From assembly GCA_030622135.1 (NCBI GenBank), contig JAUXGL010000014.1, positions 1 through 41,001 of the forward strand: 41,001 nt of DNA, read 5' to 3'. Below are positions 25,554-32,428 of the stretch, one piece after another (the first letter of the stretch is position 1; each line of letters opens with the position of its first letter). Source of the stretch: Deltaproteobacteria bacterium (lineage in GTDB: Bacteria; Myxococcota; B64-G9). The translations under genes were made by a program, and so were the position numbers. The notes beneath the pieces were generated by a model that ran no database searches, was not told where the DNA came from, and saw nothing but the letters and a program-made list of their open reading frames with translations.

Positions 25554-26726
25554 ATGCTCAGGGTACCCGGCGAAAAGAACGGCAAAATCAAGATATTCTA
25601 CTTCATTCCCAATCTACAGCAGGGTGGAACCGAACGGCAGATCCTGGAGCTGATCCGCAACCTGCCCGAGCGCTTCGAACCGATCTTGTGCCTGTATCAC
25701 GACAATATCTTTTTTCGCGAGGAGCTACCGCCCGACCAACCGCGATATATCCTGGGCCAGAAAAAGATGAATCTCCAGGGGCTCTTGAAACTCGCCGATA
25801 TCCTGAGGGATGAAAAACCCGATATCGTGCACTCATTTCGCGACAAGTCGAACTTCTGGGCCCGGGTGGCCGCCCTCTGGGCGGGCATGCCCATCATCAT
25901 TTCTTCATGCCGCAACCGGATGATTCAGCCGCGGTACCTGCTGGTGGAGAAACTGCTTTCCGACCGCTGCCAGGCGGTGCTCACCAACTCGGAAGGAGTC
26001 CGCCGAGAACTGACCCACCTGGCCCGCGTGAACCCGGAGCGCATCCAGGTCATCCACAACATCCTGGATATAGAGTTCTTCCGCCCCCCCAGCGAGAAAG
26101 AACGCAGCGAAGCCAGGGAGCGCTGGCAGCTTACGGGGGATCGGCCGGTTCTGCTGCTCCCCGGCCGGATTGGTCTCCAGAAGAACCAACTCGCAATCCT
26201 GCTGGCCCTGAACCGGTTGCTCGACAAAAACCGGATCCCCGAAGACACCCTGCTGCTGCTGCCCGGACGAAAGCGGGATCTAGGAACGGCGAGTATGGTG
26301 AACATACTCGCGAAAAAGGCAAGGCTGCGGGAACAGGTCAGGTTCCTGGGCGCGCAACGGGAGATGCGTTCCCTTTACTGGGCCGCGGACATGCTAGTCA
26401 TGCCGTCGCTGTGGGAGGGCCTGTCCAACGCGGCCCTGGAGGCCTGCGCCTGTGGCCTTCCGGCGATCTTGTCACATGCGGCCAATGTGGATCGTGTAGT
26501 CGAGCCCGGTAGCACCGGGATCGAGGTCCCGACCTGGTCATGGACGGGCCTGGCCCGAGCGCTGGAAAAGATGCTGGCCCGTAGCTCCGCGGAACTGCGC
26601 GCGATGGGCTTGCGCGGACGAGAGCACGTGGCGGCGCGCTTTGCACCCACTCCAAACCATATTGTCGACCGCACTGTCCAGGTATATGACCAATTGTTAG
26701 AGGCCAACCGCTTAGGGGACCAATGA
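25554..26726 (+). CDS. Family 4 glycosyltransferase (GT-B fold)
   Basis: A 390-residue glycosyltransferase. The N-terminal domain begins IFYFIPNLQQGGTERQILEL, typical of GT4 enzymes, and contains VLTNSEGVRREL and IQVIHNILDIEFFRP. The C-terminal domain shows LLLPGRIGLQKNQL, FLGAQREMRSLYWAADMLVMPS and the E-x7-E motif EGLSNAALE that binds the nucleotide sugar. It would transfer a sugar to a lipid or glycan acceptor on the cytoplasmic face. It is divergent from the cytidylyltransferase operon (132-base gap) and overlaps the next gene by ATGA. Given the neighbours, glycosylation of an inositol lipid is a plausible but unproven role. Confidence 0.85.
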   Translation: MLRVPGEKNGKIKIFYFIPNLQQGGTERQILELIRNLPERFEPILCLYHDNIFFREELPPDQPRYILGQKKMNLQGLLKLADILRDEKPDIVHSFRDKSNFWARVAALWAGMPIIISSCRNRMIQPRYLLVEKLLSDRCQAVLTNSEGVRRELTHLARVNPERIQVIHNILDIEFFRPPSEKERSEARERWQLTGDRPVLLLPGRIGLQKNQLAILLALNRLLDKNRIPEDTLLLLPGRKRDLGTASMVNILAKKARLREQVRFLGAQREMRSLYWAADMLVMPSLWEGLSNAALEACACGLPAILSHAANVDRVVEPGSTGIEVPTWSWTGLARALEKMLARSSAELRAMGLRGREHVAARFAPTPNHIVDRTVQVYDQLLEANRLGDQ

Positions 26727-27754
26727 AACTCAAGATCGGCATCTTGACGTCTTTCGACAACACCTACAAAAAGTACATCGGCGCCTGCCGGGACCTGAAC
26801 GTCGACTATGAAGTTGTCGATATTCTCGCCCCGGATTGGGCTCAGAATGTAAAAAAAAGCGATTGCCGTGGGTTTCTCGCCCGGCCTCCGTCCGATTTCC
26901 AAGAACGCAAGGCCTTTTTCGACGAGCGTCTGTATTGCATCAACAAAGTATTGAATTACCCGATCTATCCATCATGGGAAGAACTGTACATCTACGAAAA
27001 CAAGCGGATGGTGGCACATTGGCTGGAGATACATGGTTTCCCGCATCCGAAAACACACATCTTCGTTCGCAAGCAAGACGCTCTGAAACACCTGAAGCAG
27101 TGCGCCTATCCGGTTGTATTCAAGGCCAGTACCGGTTCAGCCGCCAAACTGGTCAACATCGTAAAAAACTACAGTCAAGCCCGGAAGATCATCGGTAAGA
27201 TTTTCGGTCTTCTCCATCCCGTGATGGCATCGGGCTACAACGGATACAGCTTCCGCGGAATACCCATACCACTCCCCGGGGCCAACCAACGTCACTACGC
27301 CATAGTTCAGGAGTTTTATAAGATCAAGTGGGAGTGGCGGGTGATCAAAATCGGTGACTCTTTCTTTGGGCGCAAGAAACTCCTGCGCGGCAATTTCGCC
27401 AGCGGTTCGCACCGGGTTGGGTGGGAGAGACCTCCGGATGAAGTGCTGTTTTTGGTAAACGAAATCTGCGAAAAGGGAAATTTCCTTTCAATGGGTGTCG
27501 ATGTTTTCGAAACTCACGATGCTCGCTTCCTGGTCAACGAACTGCAGTCGATTACCGGAATCCGCAGCGGCGTCAAGATGTTGGCAGACGACAAACCCGG
27601 ACGTCTCCGGCTGATTGACGATAAATTTGTTTTTGAAGAAGGCGAGTTCAACCAGCATGACGGCTATCTGGCCCGCGCCAGGCATTTTCTGGATATCCTA
27701 GGTTCTTCTTGTGCGGATCTGGACAATCCACTGGATGGCGCCCAGGAAAAATAG
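26723..27754 (+). CDS. ATP-grasp (RimK-like) ligase
   Basis: A 343-residue protein with ATP-grasp architecture. The N-terminal domain (IGILTSFDNTYKKYIGACRD) is followed by YIYENKRMVAHWLEIHGFPHPKT, then the ATP-binding strand PVVFKASTGSAAKLV, a substrate loop (QEFYKIKWEWRVIKIGD) and a metal-binding end (MGVDVFETHDARFLVNELQS with D/E/N residues). ATP-grasp enzymes ligate a carboxylate to an amine or thiol through an acyl phosphate. It is coupled to the GT4 gene by ATGA, and its last 57 bases overlap the convergent CDP-alcohol phosphatidyltransferase gene. The substrate is unknown; an amino-acid or polyamine decoration of a glycolipid is one option. Confidence 0.8.
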   Translation: MKLKIGILTSFDNTYKKYIGACRDLNVDYEVVDILAPDWAQNVKKSDCRGFLARPPSDFQERKAFFDERLYCINKVLNYPIYPSWEELYIYENKRMVAHWLEIHGFPHPKTHIFVRKQDALKHLKQCAYPVVFKASTGSAAKLVNIVKNYSQARKIIGKIFGLLHPVMASGYNGYSFRGIPIPLPGANQRHYAIVQEFYKIKWEWRVIKIGDSFFGRKKLLRGNFASGSHRVGWERPPDEVLFLVNEICEKGNFLSMGVDVFETHDARFLVNELQSITGIRSGVKMLADDKPGRLRLIDDKFVFEEGEFNQHDGYLARARHFLDILGSSCADLDNPLDGAQEK

Positions 27755-29086
27755 CGCCACGCCGGTGGCCACCGCAATCCAGAAACCAATCACCAGCAGA
27801 TCCGCGGCAGCCAGAATCAACAGAAAAAAGATGTAGAAATCGCGGCGGGGCAACTCCTTCAACCAGGCCGAGAATGGGCGTTTGGGGGGGTAGGCGGTAT
27901 GATTGGGCGCTGAGGAGGTCTCTTCGCCCTCGAAGAACCAGCGGAACTTCTCGAAGTTCCCGGTGCCGCCGCGCCGGCGAACCAGTTGATAGAAGACCGC
28001 CGAATCGCAGAGCGCGATGGCCAGAAAGTAGAAGCCGGCCGCCCAGGCCAGTATTGCGTGCCCTCCGGACATGAAGATGCCGAAGCCGATGCCGGCAATG
28101 AAAGCAGCGTTGTTGAATTCGTCGAGAACGTTGTCGAACCACTCCCCGAAGCGGCTGAACTGGAAGCGCAGCCTGGCAACCTCTCCGTCACAACCGTCCA
28201 GAACCGAAGACACATGAAACAAGAAAGCACCCAAAAGCACCCACCTGTAACCCGGCCAGAGGAACATTATGACAATGGCAACCCAGCCAATGACTCCGGC
28301 GATGAAGGTGATGTGGTTGGGAGTCAGCGGCAGGCGCAGGAACAAATGCCGAGTCAGAAAGAGGCTAACCGGCCGGTTGAGCCATCGGGAGACGATTCCA
28401 TCGTTGTTGCGACGCAGTGCGCGGAGCTGAAGCTTTTCAGCGAGCTTCAGATCCTCTCTCGTTCTCATCCGAAGAGTGGAGCTGTTTTCCATGGGGCGCA
28501 GCCGAACCCCACTCGTTTTTCCGGCCGCATCCAGCGCCTCGGCCAAGGTCATGCCCGGGGGAACCTCCCGGGCCAGCTTTCCCGAAAGCAGAGCCAGTCC
28601 GGCGAACCGGCTGCCATCCGCACCCATGGGCCGATGGAACGAGTCCGCGACATCCCAGCGCTCCGCCGGGCCCACAGCCACCAGGGCATCCCGATGACCC
28701 AATCCATCCTGCAGAAGTCCCTGGAGCAGGTTTCTTGAGAATGAAACGTCGGCAAAAAATGTCACCACACGTTGGTCTTCTTTTGAAACCGCAGCGAGCA
28801 AAGCATCCGTTTCCGAAATGTTCGCGTCCACCCGAACAATGTCGAAACCATCCGAGTGCGTCCAGGAGCTCCGGGCTTCCGCCTCAATAGCGTTGGAACC
28901 GGATGCAGTGACCAGGCAACATCTTGCCGCGCCTCCATGCAGTGCCGTCTTCACCTGGCGGCCAATCAGGGTCAGGCCGGCCACACTAGCCAGAGGCGCG
29001 GACCGGTCACCCACCAGGTGATCGTGACCACAGGCGATCAGCACAGCCGTCCACTCGTTGGTAAGATCGGATGGTTGAATCTGCAT
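27698..29086 (-). CDS. DIPPS-like CDP-alcohol phosphatidyltransferase with degenerate nucleotidyltransferase domain
   Basis: A 462-residue protein with the layout of IPCT-DIPPS fusions. Residues ~10-220 resemble a nucleotidyltransferase but lack its key motifs: where a G-x-G-x-R and PK signature is expected there is IACGHDHLVGDRSAPL. Residues ~235-455 are an intact CDP-alcohol phosphatidyltransferase, with LTPNHITFIAG and the full signature D300, G301, A304, R305, G314, D318, D322. DIPPS enzymes join CDP-inositol to inositol-1-phosphate, and related enzymes use CDP-inositol to head a lipid. The cytidylyl step is probably done by the separate enzyme at 24681. The ATG at 29086 has GAGAGGT upstream; the track's 159 extra N-terminal residues lie in the divergent promoter region and are rejected. 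It overlaps the ATP-grasp gene tail-to-tail by 57 bases. Confidence 0.8.
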   Translation of the reverse strand: MQIQPSDLTNEWTAVLIACGHDHLVGDRSAPLASVAGLTLIGRQVKTALHGGAARCCLVTASGSNAIEAEARSSWTHSDGFDIVRVDANISETDALLAAVSKEDQRVVTFFADVSFSRNLLQGLLQDGLGHRDALVAVGPAERWDVADSFHRPMGADGSRFAGLALLSGKLAREVPPGMTLAEALDAAGKTSGVRLRPMENSSTLRMRTREDLKLAEKLQLRALRRNNDGIVSRWLNRPVSLFLTRHLFLRLPLTPNHITFIAGVIGWVAIVIMFLWPGYRWVLLGAFLFHVSSVLDGCDGEVARLRFQFSRFGEWFDNVLDEFNNAAFIAGIGFGIFMSGGHAILAWAAGFYFLAIALCDSAVFYQLVRRRGGTGNFEKFRWFFEGEETSSAPNHTAYPPKRPFSAWLKELPRRDFYIFFLLILAAADLLVIGFWIAVATGVALFFLGAIQWIVQIRTRRT

Positions 29087-29103
29087 GACTACCTCTCCGG
29101 CTA

Positions 29104-29119
29104 AGCAGTTTCCATGCCA
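29104..29119 (-). promoter_or_regulatory. Weak sigma-54-like element
   Basis: Minus strand TGGCATGGAAACTGCT has correct 10-base spacing and two mismatches (TGGCAt, cTGCT). The predicted start near 29093 would cut into the ribosome site of the gene at 29086, so this one is doubtful. Confidence 0.3.
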
Positions 29120-29186
29120 ATGCGCCCTGGCTGCCGGAGACCTTGTAGCCAATTGGGAGTTATTGTCAAACGGGAACAGATCCGGG

Positions 29187-29202
29187 TGGCACGAACATTG
29201 CT
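29187..29202 (+). promoter_or_regulatory. Sigma-54 (-24/-12) promoter
   Basis: TGGCACGAACATTGCT is a perfect match to the sigma-54 consensus TGGCAC-N5-TTGCW. The start would be near 29213, about 60-70 bases before the first LPG-synthase-type gene. Confidence 0.85.
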
Positions 29203-29285
29203 TTTCATTGGCAAGTTTATTACGTTGGCAACCGGACAACGCGAACAAATCATCCACAACGGCTTCACGGACAATGCAGCCCAAC

Positions 29286-30299
29286 ATGGAAAACCGGAAA
29301 AACACCGAGAACTCAAGCGAATCCGGAAGAAAACTCTGGAAAAAAGTCTGGCGCATCTTGTTCGTCAGCGCATCCCTGGCGCTGCTTTTGTGGCTGTTAG
29401 ACCGGGTCGGCTGGGGCAAGATAGCCGAGTATGCAACCCGGCTGGGCTTCTCCGGCATGGTTGTCGTTCTGGGGTTGGGGGTTTTCCACAGTATCCTGGG
29501 AGGGTTGGCTCTCAAGAAGTCGCTGCTGGAGGATGTCTCGCTGCTGTACGTGCATGTGGCCAATCAAGCCGGGGCCATCGTCAACCGCGTCATTCCGTGG
29601 GAAGCGGGGGAAGTAGTAAAAGTAACGCTGCTTAACCAACGGATATCCTCAAAAACCTCAATATCAGGCATCATTATCTGGAACTACTTGTTGAAACTTA
29701 CCAAGCCAATCGCAACTCTGTGCTCGGCGACAATAGCCTGGATATTCGGATCATCCCAGATGTCCGATTTGGCACTATGGATGATCCTGGCCTCCATACT
29801 TGCTTTTACACCCTATTTGATATTCAAGGTGCTCGTTCACATCGGTCTGGCGAATATTGCCGCGCGGGTTCTGCGGCTGGTCAGAATAGTCCGGCGCGAT
29901 CCGGACAGAGTAGTAGCCAAGGCCCGGGAAATCGACAATGTCGTAAGAACATTTTCAAAGACGAATACATCAGCCTATTTTCAGATAATCTTGCTGCAGT
30001 TCGCCAGTTACATCCTGTCCTGGATAATAGTGTATGCCGTTCTGGTATTCATCGGCTATGACTACGACTTTGCCACTACCGGTATGATCTGGACGGGATT
30101 CGCACTCATGGCCTACCTGGTAGGGCTCCTGCCTTCCCGGATCGGGACCACCGAAGCATCCGGCTGGTTCCTGTTCAAGCTCCTGGGACTGGATCCCGCG
30201 GCCGGGCTCATGGTCCAGTGCATATTGACCATGAGAACAATCATCGTGAGCGGAGCCACATCACAGCTGATCCACTTTTTCCCTTCGCAGAAAAAATAA
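29286..30299 (+). CDS. LPG-synthase TM-domain (flippase-like) membrane protein, first copy
   Basis: A 337-residue protein with about eight helices of the lysylphosphatidylglycerol-synthase transmembrane family (UPF0104). Visible: KKVWRILFVSASLALLLWLL, the polar loop NRVIPWEAGEVVKVTLL after helix 3 where the family has an N-x-x-x-P-x-x-x-G-D/E motif, and the late PSRIGTTEASGWFLFKLLGL resembling the P-x-x-x-G-x-x-E signature. Only the membrane domain is present, with no aminoacyl-transferase domain, so a lipid flippase or transporter role is likely. The start is ATG 29286 or 29274; neither has a strong ribosome site. The track start at 29085 precedes the predicted sigma-54 transcript. Its own perfect sigma-54 promoter lies upstream. 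Confidence 0.8.
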   Translation: MENRKNTENSSESGRKLWKKVWRILFVSASLALLLWLLDRVGWGKIAEYATRLGFSGMVVVLGLGVFHSILGGLALKKSLLEDVSLLYVHVANQAGAIVNRVIPWEAGEVVKVTLLNQRISSKTSISGIIIWNYLLKLTKPIATLCSATIAWIFGSSQMSDLALWMILASILAFTPYLIFKVLVHIGLANIAARVLRLVRIVRRDPDRVVAKAREIDNVVRTFSKTNTSAYFQIILLQFASYILSWIIVYAVLVFIGYDYDFATTGMIWTGFALMAYLVGLLPSRIGTTEASGWFLFKLLGLDPAAGLMVQCILTMRTIIVSGATSQLIHFFPSQKK

Positions 30300-30331
30300 G
30301 TCTCTCACCCGACTCCACCCACCGCTGCGGT

Positions 30332-30347
30332 TGGCACAAATGTTGCT
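30332..30347 (+). promoter_or_regulatory. Sigma-54 (-24/-12) promoter
   Basis: TGGCACAAATGTTGCT is a perfect consensus match in the 85-base gap before the methyltransferase gene. Predicted start near 30358; leader about 27 bases with a good ribosome site (AAAGGGGAAAG). Confidence 0.88.
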
Positions 30348-30384
30348 TAGTTGAATTGTAACTTTTTGCCAAAGGGGAAAGACG

Positions 30385-31236
30385 ATGCAAGATGTTTCTG
30401 CACCGGAGTGTCAAAGGAAGACGTACGGCCGGAGCTTCTATACCCGGCTCAGACGAATACGCTGGCTTTTTCGTTACGACTGCCGGTATCGATTGTTCTT
30501 GATGGAAGAGTTGTTCAACAAACGCCGGGTGCCTTTCGAGCGAATGAAGGTGTACGAGCTCGGCTTCGGAACCGGGTACCTACTGTTCCGCTTCGACAAC
30601 ACCAGCACGCTGCACGGTTGCGAGCTGGCCGAGGAGGCGGTCGCGGCCATCAAGGCCGATCCGCGGCTGAAACGACACGAGAAGACTAGCTTCGTCTGCA
30701 GCAATCCCGACGGCAGTCCCCGGTTCCCGTCCTCTGACTACGATCTGGTAATCGCCTCGCATGTTATCGAGCATGTGCCTGACGATGCCCGGACGCTCAA
30801 GCTCCTGGCGGCGCACACCCGCGACAACGCCCTGGGGCTTTTCTTCCTGCCCCTGGAACCCCCCGGCCATCTTCCGGTGACTCACGCCCGGACCTACACC
30901 GCGGCTGGGTTCACCGACCTGCTCCGCGCGACCGGTTGGGAGCCCTTGGAGGTTTGTGAAAACTTCCGCTACTCGTCGCACTGGGTCCAGGTGTTCAACC
31001 TGCCGGCCCGGCGTAGGGTTCCGGTCATCGGAGCAATGGTGGAAGCGCTCAAGAACATAAGTCTCAGCCTGCCCCCCACCAGCTTCGTGCGGCTCGTAGA
31101 AAAACCTCTTGCCTTCCTCCACGTAAAACCGCGCCAGCTAATGGTTCTGGCCCGCAGGCGCAAACCCCAGGATGTCGCCTACCTCAGCGATAAAAAAAAG
31201 GCGGAAGAAACCTTCACCCGGGTAGAGCACATATAA
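30385..31236 (+). CDS. Class I SAM-dependent methyltransferase
   Basis: A 283-residue Rossmann-fold methyltransferase. Motif I is KVYELGFGTGYLLFRF (SAM loop), the acidic end of strand 2 is LHGCELAEEAVAAI, and motif IV is YDLVIASHVIEHVPDD, as in lipid and quinone methyltransferases. The C-terminal ~80 residues (VPVIGAMVEALKNISLSLPP) are basic and amphipathic, compatible with membrane contact. GGGGAAAG precedes the ATG by 4 bases. It has its own perfect sigma-54 promoter and sits between two flippase-like genes, so methylation of a lipid head group or attached sugar is the best guess; the acceptor is not determinable. Confidence 0.85.
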   Translation: MQDVSAPECQRKTYGRSFYTRLRRIRWLFRYDCRYRLFLMEELFNKRRVPFERMKVYELGFGTGYLLFRFDNTSTLHGCELAEEAVAAIKADPRLKRHEKTSFVCSNPDGSPRFPSSDYDLVIASHVIEHVPDDARTLKLLAAHTRDNALGLFFLPLEPPGHLPVTHARTYTAAGFTDLLRATGWEPLEVCENFRYSSHWVQVFNLPARRRVPVIGAMVEALKNISLSLPPTSFVRLVEKPLAFLHVKPRQLMVLARRRKPQDVAYLSDKKKAEETFTRVEHI

Positions 31237-31241
31237 AAACG

Positions 31242-31285
31242 TTCAAATTCAACAACAGTGTGAAAATACCGCACACACTTTTACG
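31242..31285. repeat. Inverted repeat upstream of the third plus-strand sigma-54 promoter
   Basis: AGTGTG and CACACT flank about 12 bases, and outer ACAAC and GTTGT also pair, about 40 bases upstream of the -24 box. It could be a weak terminator for the methyltransferase gene (TTTTA follows) or a regulator site. No matching repeat was recognised at the other sigma-54 promoters. Confidence 0.3.
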
Positions 31286-31315
31286 TTGTGACGGGCCCCG
31301 GACACCGGTTTCTCC

Positions 31316-31331
31316 TGGCACGAATGTTGCT
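31316..31331 (+). promoter_or_regulatory. Sigma-54 (-24/-12) promoter
   Basis: TGGCACGAATGTTGCT is a perfect consensus match. The predicted start is near 31342, only about 4 bases before the ATG at 31346, so the transcript would be nearly leaderless or the gene starts later than annotated. Confidence 0.8.
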
Positions 31332-31345
31332 GCTTTCTCGAAACA

Positions 31346-32428
31346 ATGTTGTCGCGAAGAGCCAGCGATCTGCCGCTCGTTATTCCAAAACGGGTCCACG
31401 GGCCTTCCCGGGTTCCGCCGGGGAGACTGTTTCAAGTAGCCCTCCTGCTGCTGGGAGCAGGTCTGCTCGTGGTCCTGCTGGTCCATTTGGACATCGCCGA
31501 CTTGGGAATGAAGCTGGTTCAAGTAGGCTGGCTTTTTCCCGCGGCAGTGGCGGTACATCTGATCGGGATCGTGTTCATGGCCCGGGGATGGTATGAGGTC
31601 ATTGATCCTCAGTCTTCGCGGGCCGGCTTTGGCGAGGTGCTGTGCGCATACTGGACCGGGCACGTGATCAACTCGCTAACGCCGGTGAGGTCGCTGGGCG
31701 ACGTCCTGGCCGGGACCATATTGAAGGACCGGGGCAGGCTTTCCGGAGAGGAACTGGTTGCTTCGCTCGTTCTTCTGAATCTCATCGCTTCGCTGTCTTC
31801 TCTGGTGTTCGTGCTGATAGGTCCGTTGGTATGTGCGCTGGCAGGATTCCACTCCCGGGTTTCCCTCTCACTGCTTCTTGGTTTTCTGGGGATCCTCATC
31901 CCGGTGGTGCTGTTCTACATCCTTTTACGAATGGGACTGGCCGATCGGATGATTCGGCTGCTCGCCCGGCTACCCTTTGTGCGCTTCAAGGATCCCGAAA
32001 CCTGGATTACCAAAGCGCGGGCTGTGGACTGTCGGATACGGGAGTTCCTCACCGATCGCCCGGTTCTTTTTCTGCGTTCGCTATTTAGCTGGTTGCTGGT
32101 GAGACTGCTTCAGATGTTGGAGATATGGATACTGCTCTACGCTCTGCTCCCCTGTGCGGGGATGCCAGAGCTGGTGCTTTTGGCAATGCTTTCTCAAGCG
32201 GGAGCCTTGCTGATAGGAGGCTTCCTGTCGTTCGTGCCTGGTCAGATAGGCGTGGCCGAGGGGGGGAGTGCGGTCCTCTTCGGGATGATTGGTTACCCGC
32301 CGGTCGTAGGGCTGTCGATGGAACTGGTCCGGCGGGTGTGCAAGTTGGTAGGGATCGGCGTCGGGCTGGTGCTGGGCGCCAACCAGTTTCTCAGAAGTCG
32401 TAGTACTCCGAGCCCAGGTGGGTTATGA
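31346..32428 (+). CDS. LPG-synthase TM-domain (flippase-like) membrane protein, second copy
   Basis: A 360-residue integral membrane protein of the same UPF0104/LPG-synthase transmembrane family as the gene at 29286, but only distantly similar. Marks: NSLTPVRSLGDVLAGTILKD (the N-S-x-T-P-x-x-x-x-G-D motif), LVASLVLLNLIASLSSL, and late SFVPGQIGVAEGGSAVLFGM. Lacking the soluble transferase domain, it is more likely a lipid translocase than an aminoacyl transferase. The first ~30 residues are basic and not membrane-embedded, so a later start is possible. Its 3' end overlaps the convergent inositol-phosphate synthase gene by 38 bases. Confidence 0.82.
   Translation: MLSRRASDLPLVIPKRVHGPSRVPPGRLFQVALLLLGAGLLVVLLVHLDIADLGMKLVQVGWLFPAAVAVHLIGIVFMARGWYEVIDPQSSRAGFGEVLCAYWTGHVINSLTPVRSLGDVLAGTILKDRGRLSGEELVASLVLLNLIASLSSLVFVLIGPLVCALAGFHSRVSLSLLLGFLGILIPVVLFYILLRMGLADRMIRLLARLPFVRFKDPETWITKARAVDCRIREFLTDRPVLFLRSLFSWLLVRLLQMLEIWILLYALLPCAGMPELVLLAMLSQAGALLIGGFLSFVPGQIGVAEGGSAVLFGMIGYPPVVGLSMELVRRVCKLVGIGVGLVLGANQFLRSRSTPSPGGL

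Noticed and set aside
29087-29563. N-terminal extension of the 27698 minus-strand ORF (159 residues)
   Set aside because: It runs through the divergent promoter region, shows no domain, and the ATG at 29086 has a good ribosome site and begins the domain.
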